Below, one piece after another: positions 56,431-58,840 of a DNA stretch of 58,840 nt (its first letter is position 1; the number at the start of each line of letters is the position of its first letter). The notes below the pieces were generated by a model. It saw only the letters and a list, made by a program, of their open reading frames with translations, made no database searches and had not been told where the DNA came from. Source of the stretch: Sphingomonas sp. Y57 (lineage in GTDB: Bacteria > Pseudomonadota > Alphaproteobacteria > Sphingomonadales > Sphingomonadaceae); assembly GCF_001015195.1 (NCBI RefSeq), contig NZ_LDES01000022.1, positions 111,657 through 170,496 on the forward strand, read 5' to 3'. Position numbers and translations under genes: made by a program.

Positions 56431-58062
56431 ATGGTCACGTCTGTCGGTTCCTCCATCCTGACCGCGCTCGGCGCGTCGAGCATCGACACGGGTTCGCTGG
56501 TCGACCAGCTGGCCACTGCCGCCATCGCGAACAAGACCAAGGCGCTGACCAACCGGGAGACGGCGAACACCGCGAAGATCTCCGACCTCGCCAACGCGGT
56601 CAACTCGATCACCACCTTCTCCTCGTCGCTGTCCTCGCTGATCTCGGGCGGCTCGCTGTTCACCCAGCCGACCAGCTCGAACAGCTCGGTCGTGAACGTG
56701 AGCGCCGTCGCAGGGTCGCGGCTCAGTGGCCTGTCCTCGACGATCAGGGTCGAACGGATCGCCAGCGCCCAGACGCTGACCGCCGCCGCCATGCCGGGTG
56801 CGGCGAGCCCGGTCGGCCTCGGCACGATGGAACTGACCGTCGGCGGGCAAAGCAAGACGATCACCATCACCGCCGCCAACAACTCGCTCGCCGGCCTGGC
56901 GCAGGCGATCAGGGACAGCGGCCTCGGCGTCTCCGCCAGCATCGTCACCGATTCGACCGGCGCGCGCCTGGTCGTGAAGGGAGCGACCGGCGAGGCCAAT
57001 GCCTTCTCGCTCAAGGTGACGAGCGGTACTGCCGGCGAACTCGACCGCTTCGCCTTCGATCCTGCCACCTACGATCCGGACGCCGTCACCGGCCTGGCGC
57101 TCCAGCAGGAGGCGAAGGACGCCCAGATCATCGTCGATGGTGTTACCGTCAACAAGGCGAGCAACAGCTTCAGCGACGTCATTCCTGGCGTGAAGATCGA
57201 CCTCGTCTCGGCGGCGCCGGGGATGACGGTGACGATCGGATCGAGCCAGCCGGTCGATGCGATCAAGCAGGCGGTCGGCGATTTCGTCGCCGCCTATAAC
57301 GAGATGAAGGCGACGCTCGCCGCGATGACCGGGACCGAAGGGTCGTTGCGCAGCGACGCCGGCATCCGCGCCCTCGTCACCAGGCTCGGCGGGCTCACCT
57401 CGACCCGGCTCACCTATGCCAGCGACGGCAGCCCGACGACGCTGGCGGAAATCGGCGTGTCGACCAACCGCGACGGCTCGCTCTCGCTCGACAGCGCCAA
57501 GTTGTCCGCGGTGATGGCAAGCAACCCCGCCGCGGTCGAGGCGATGTTCAACCCGGGCCAGCGGAGCGACAATCCGCTGATCCAGATCACCAACGCCGTC
57601 GGCCAGGTGAAGGGCGGCGTCTATACCGTCACCAACGCCACACCCGGTGGCCCCGGCACCACCGCGCAGGCGACGCTCGACGGCAGCTACACGCTGCCGC
57701 TCGGCAGCACGGGCGTCCAGGCCTCGTTCACCTCGCCGGCGGCCGGCCTGGCGTTCGACGTCCTCGGCCCGGTCGCCAGCGCGACGATCACGATCGACCT
57801 TGGCCTGCAGGGCGCGCTCGACGCGATCAAGAACGAACTGACTGCCTCATCGGGCCAGCTCACCGCTTCGCAGACCCGGCTCGACAACGAGAAGAAGGCG
57901 ATCGCCGACGACAAGGACAAGCTGGCCGTGCGCGACACAGCCTACCGCGCCCAGCTGACCGCCCAATATACGCGCATGCAGGGCGCCCTGTCTGCGTTCA
58001 CCTCGACGCAGAGCTATCTGAGCCAGCAGATCAAGCTCTGGACCAACGACAGCAGCAGATAA
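56431..58062 (+). CDS. fliD: Flagellar filament cap protein FliD
   Basis: A 543-residue hook-associated protein 2. FliD_N spans about 10-110 (ASSIDTGSLVDQLATAAIAN, with the coiled region following). The middle has repeated domains (about 120-250) and FliD_C about 270-530, ending with a coiled coil (SQTRLDNEKKAIADDKDKLA) and TQYTRMQGALSAFTSTQSYL. It caps the filament and guides flagellin folding. The start at 56431 (MVTSVGSSIL) fits family N-termini. fliS follows 18 bases downstream. Confidence 0.93.
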   Translation: MVTSVGSSILTALGASSIDTGSLVDQLATAAIANKTKALTNRETANTAKISDLANAVNSITTFSSSLSSLISGGSLFTQPTSSNSSVVNVSAVAGSRLSGLSSTIRVERIASAQTLTAAAMPGAASPVGLGTMELTVGGQSKTITITAANNSLAGLAQAIRDSGLGVSASIVTDSTGARLVVKGATGEANAFSLKVTSGTAGELDRFAFDPATYDPDAVTGLALQQEAKDAQIIVDGVTVNKASNSFSDVIPGVKIDLVSAAPGMTVTIGSSQPVDAIKQAVGDFVAAYNEMKATLAAMTGTEGSLRSDAGIRALVTRLGGLTSTRLTYASDGSPTTLAEIGVSTNRDGSLSLDSAKLSAVMASNPAAVEAMFNPGQRSDNPLIQITNAVGQVKGGVYTVTNATPGGPGTTAQATLDGSYTLPLGSTGVQASFTSPAAGLAFDVLGPVASATITIDLGLQGALDAIKNELTASSGQLTASQTRLDNEKKAIADDKDKLAVRDTAYRAQLTAQYTRMQGALSAFTSTQSYLSQQIKLWTNDSSR

Positions 58063-58080
58063 ACGAAGGGCCCGATTCCT

Positions 58081-58482
58081 ATGTATATGAGCCACGGCTA
58101 CGGCAGCCCGATGAGCGGGGCGAAGCTCCGTTACCAGACGGTCGACGTGGAGAGCCGCGTCGAGGGCGCCTCGCCGCACCGGCTGATCGGCATCCTGTTC
58201 GAGGAACTGATGAAGGCGCTGGAGATCATGACGGCCGCCCAGCGCGCCGGCATGACCGCCAAGGTGATCGACAAGCAGGCGCGCGCATCGAACATCCTGC
58301 TCGCCCTCGAAACCAGCCTCGACTACCGCAACGGCGGTGAGATCGCCGTCAACCTCGCGAAGATCTATCGTGAGGCCAGGCGCCTGGTCCGGGTTGGCGG
58401 TCGCGACAACCAGCCAGAGCTGATCGAGCGCGCCCGCTCCTACCTGGCCGAGATCGTAGAGGCATGGGAAGCGATCGGCTGA
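58081..58482 (+). CDS. fliS: Flagellin export chaperone FliS
   Basis: A 133-residue helical-bundle chaperone that binds the flagellin C-terminus. Family segments are YQTVDVESRVEGASPHRLIG near 19-38, ILFEELMKALEIM near 39-51 and RASNILLALETSLDYRNGGE near 70-89. Length is normal. It is coupled to fliD by an 18-base gap. Confidence 0.93.
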   Translation: MYMSHGYGSPMSGAKLRYQTVDVESRVEGASPHRLIGILFEELMKALEIMTAAQRAGMTAKVIDKQARASNILLALETSLDYRNGGEIAVNLAKIYREARRLVRVGGRDNQPELIERARSYLAEIVEAWEAIG

Positions 58483-58504
58483 TTTAGCCTTTCGTTAACA
58501 TATT

Positions 58505-58523
58505 CGGCCGCATCATGCGGCCG
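58505..58523. promoter_or_regulatory. Perfect 19-bp palindrome between fliS and the next gene
   Basis: CGGCCGCAT, a central C and ATGCGGCCG form a 9-bp stem immediately upstream of the GGAG ribosome site of the gene at 58537. There is no T-run, so an operator or an mRNA hairpin is more likely than a terminator. Confidence 0.45.
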
Positions 58524-58536
58524 ACTGGAGACGACC

Positions 58537-58815
58537 ATGGCCCTGTTCAAGCACAAGCCCGACGCCGAAGCAGCCCCGTTCCGGGAGCGCCGCGTGCGGG
58601 GCAAGGTCGTAGCCTTCTCGGCCGACATCGTCGCCGAGCATGTCCCCTCGCCCGCCCATGCGCTCCAGCAGATGCTCGCCGAGCGCACCGCGGACGGATA
58701 CATCCTCGATCCGGTCGCGCGCCGCCGCGCGCTGATCCGTTTCTTGGGCACCGCACTGCTGCTGTGGGGCGGAAGCGCCGCCGGCCTCGCCACGATGATG
58801 GTTCTGGCGCGCTAA
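58537..58815 (+). CDS. Small single-helix membrane protein of unknown function
   Basis: A 92-residue protein with a basic N-terminal half (ERRVRGKVVAFSADIVAE) and a C-terminal membrane helix at about 68-91 (FLGTALLLWGGSAAGLATMM). GGAG precedes the ATG by 7 bases. It lies 54 bases after fliS with a palindrome between, so it may be part of the flagellar transcription unit. I do not recognise the family. Confidence 0.65.
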   Translation: MALFKHKPDAEAAPFRERRVRGKVVAFSADIVAEHVPSPAHALQQMLAERTADGYILDPVARRRALIRFLGTALLLWGGSAAGLATMMVLAR

Positions 58816-58822
58816 CCGATTC

Positions 58823-58840
58823 CGTCATCCCGGCGGAGGC
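58823..58840. repeat. Left arm of a dispersed repeat, cut by the window end
   Basis: CGTCATCCCGGCGGAGGC matches the left arm of the copies at 52945 and 56199. The rest lies beyond the window. Confidence 0.65.

Overview
The window is one high-GC (about two-thirds G+C by eye), densely coded chromosomal segment of an alphaproteobacterium, most likely a sphingomonad close to Rhizorhabdus/Sphingomonas wittichii. The grounds are a dusB-ntrB-ntrC-ntrY-ntrX cluster, a fused ispDF gene, an Hfq protein with two Sm domains next to hflX, a TorF-like porin, DUF484-xerC, and many short repeats with arms of the type CGTCAT-CCGGCG...GCCGG. The species is an inference. I saw no rRNA, tRNA, CRISPR array, insertion sequence or prophage.

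Layout. 0.1-2.8 kb: divergent BtuF/BtuCD-type metal-chelate ABC importer. 2.7-5.2 kb: a two-gene membrane glycosyltransfer operon. 5.3-6.9 kb: a LysR regulator and mazG. 7.2-9.0 kb: a compact three-gene cassette of a 70-residue Cys-containing peptide, a DUF692/MNIO-family iron enzyme and a partner protein. It looks like an uncharacterised RiPP system. 9.1-10.9 kb: hfq (tandem) and hflX. 11.1-18.5 kb: the nitrogen-regulation cluster. 18.6-24.6 kb: housekeeping genes ispDF, pncC, ratA-like, lipA, beta-carbonic anhydrase and ettA. 24.7-34.9 kb: M28 peptidase, porin-like protein, GST, rmuC, a CHASE2 adenylate cyclase coupled to a FecR-like protein, and cysS. 35.1-38.3 kb: a ThDP enzyme of the acetolactate synthase family plus an aldehyde dehydrogenase.

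38.3-47.8 kb: four tightly packed genes encode a membrane-anchored pentaheme cytochrome c554-like protein, a lipoprotein with two GlcG/DUF336 domains, a large outer-membrane beta-barrel and a 1360-residue protein with ten CXXCH motifs and an LVIVD beta-propeller. The gene order and part list suggest an envelope-spanning electron conduit comparable in logic, but not obviously in homology, to Mtr-type porin-cytochrome complexes. This locus and the 7.2-9.0 kb peptide cassette are the two best candidates for undescribed biology.

47.8-52.9 kb: xerC, DUF484, a small secreted protein, a transaldolase-family gene and priA. 53.1-58.8 kb: flagellar export genes fliP, fliQ, fliR and flhB, then fliD, fliS and a small membrane protein. 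The paired-arm repeats are concentrated in the gaps here, including one inside the fliP-fliQ interval.
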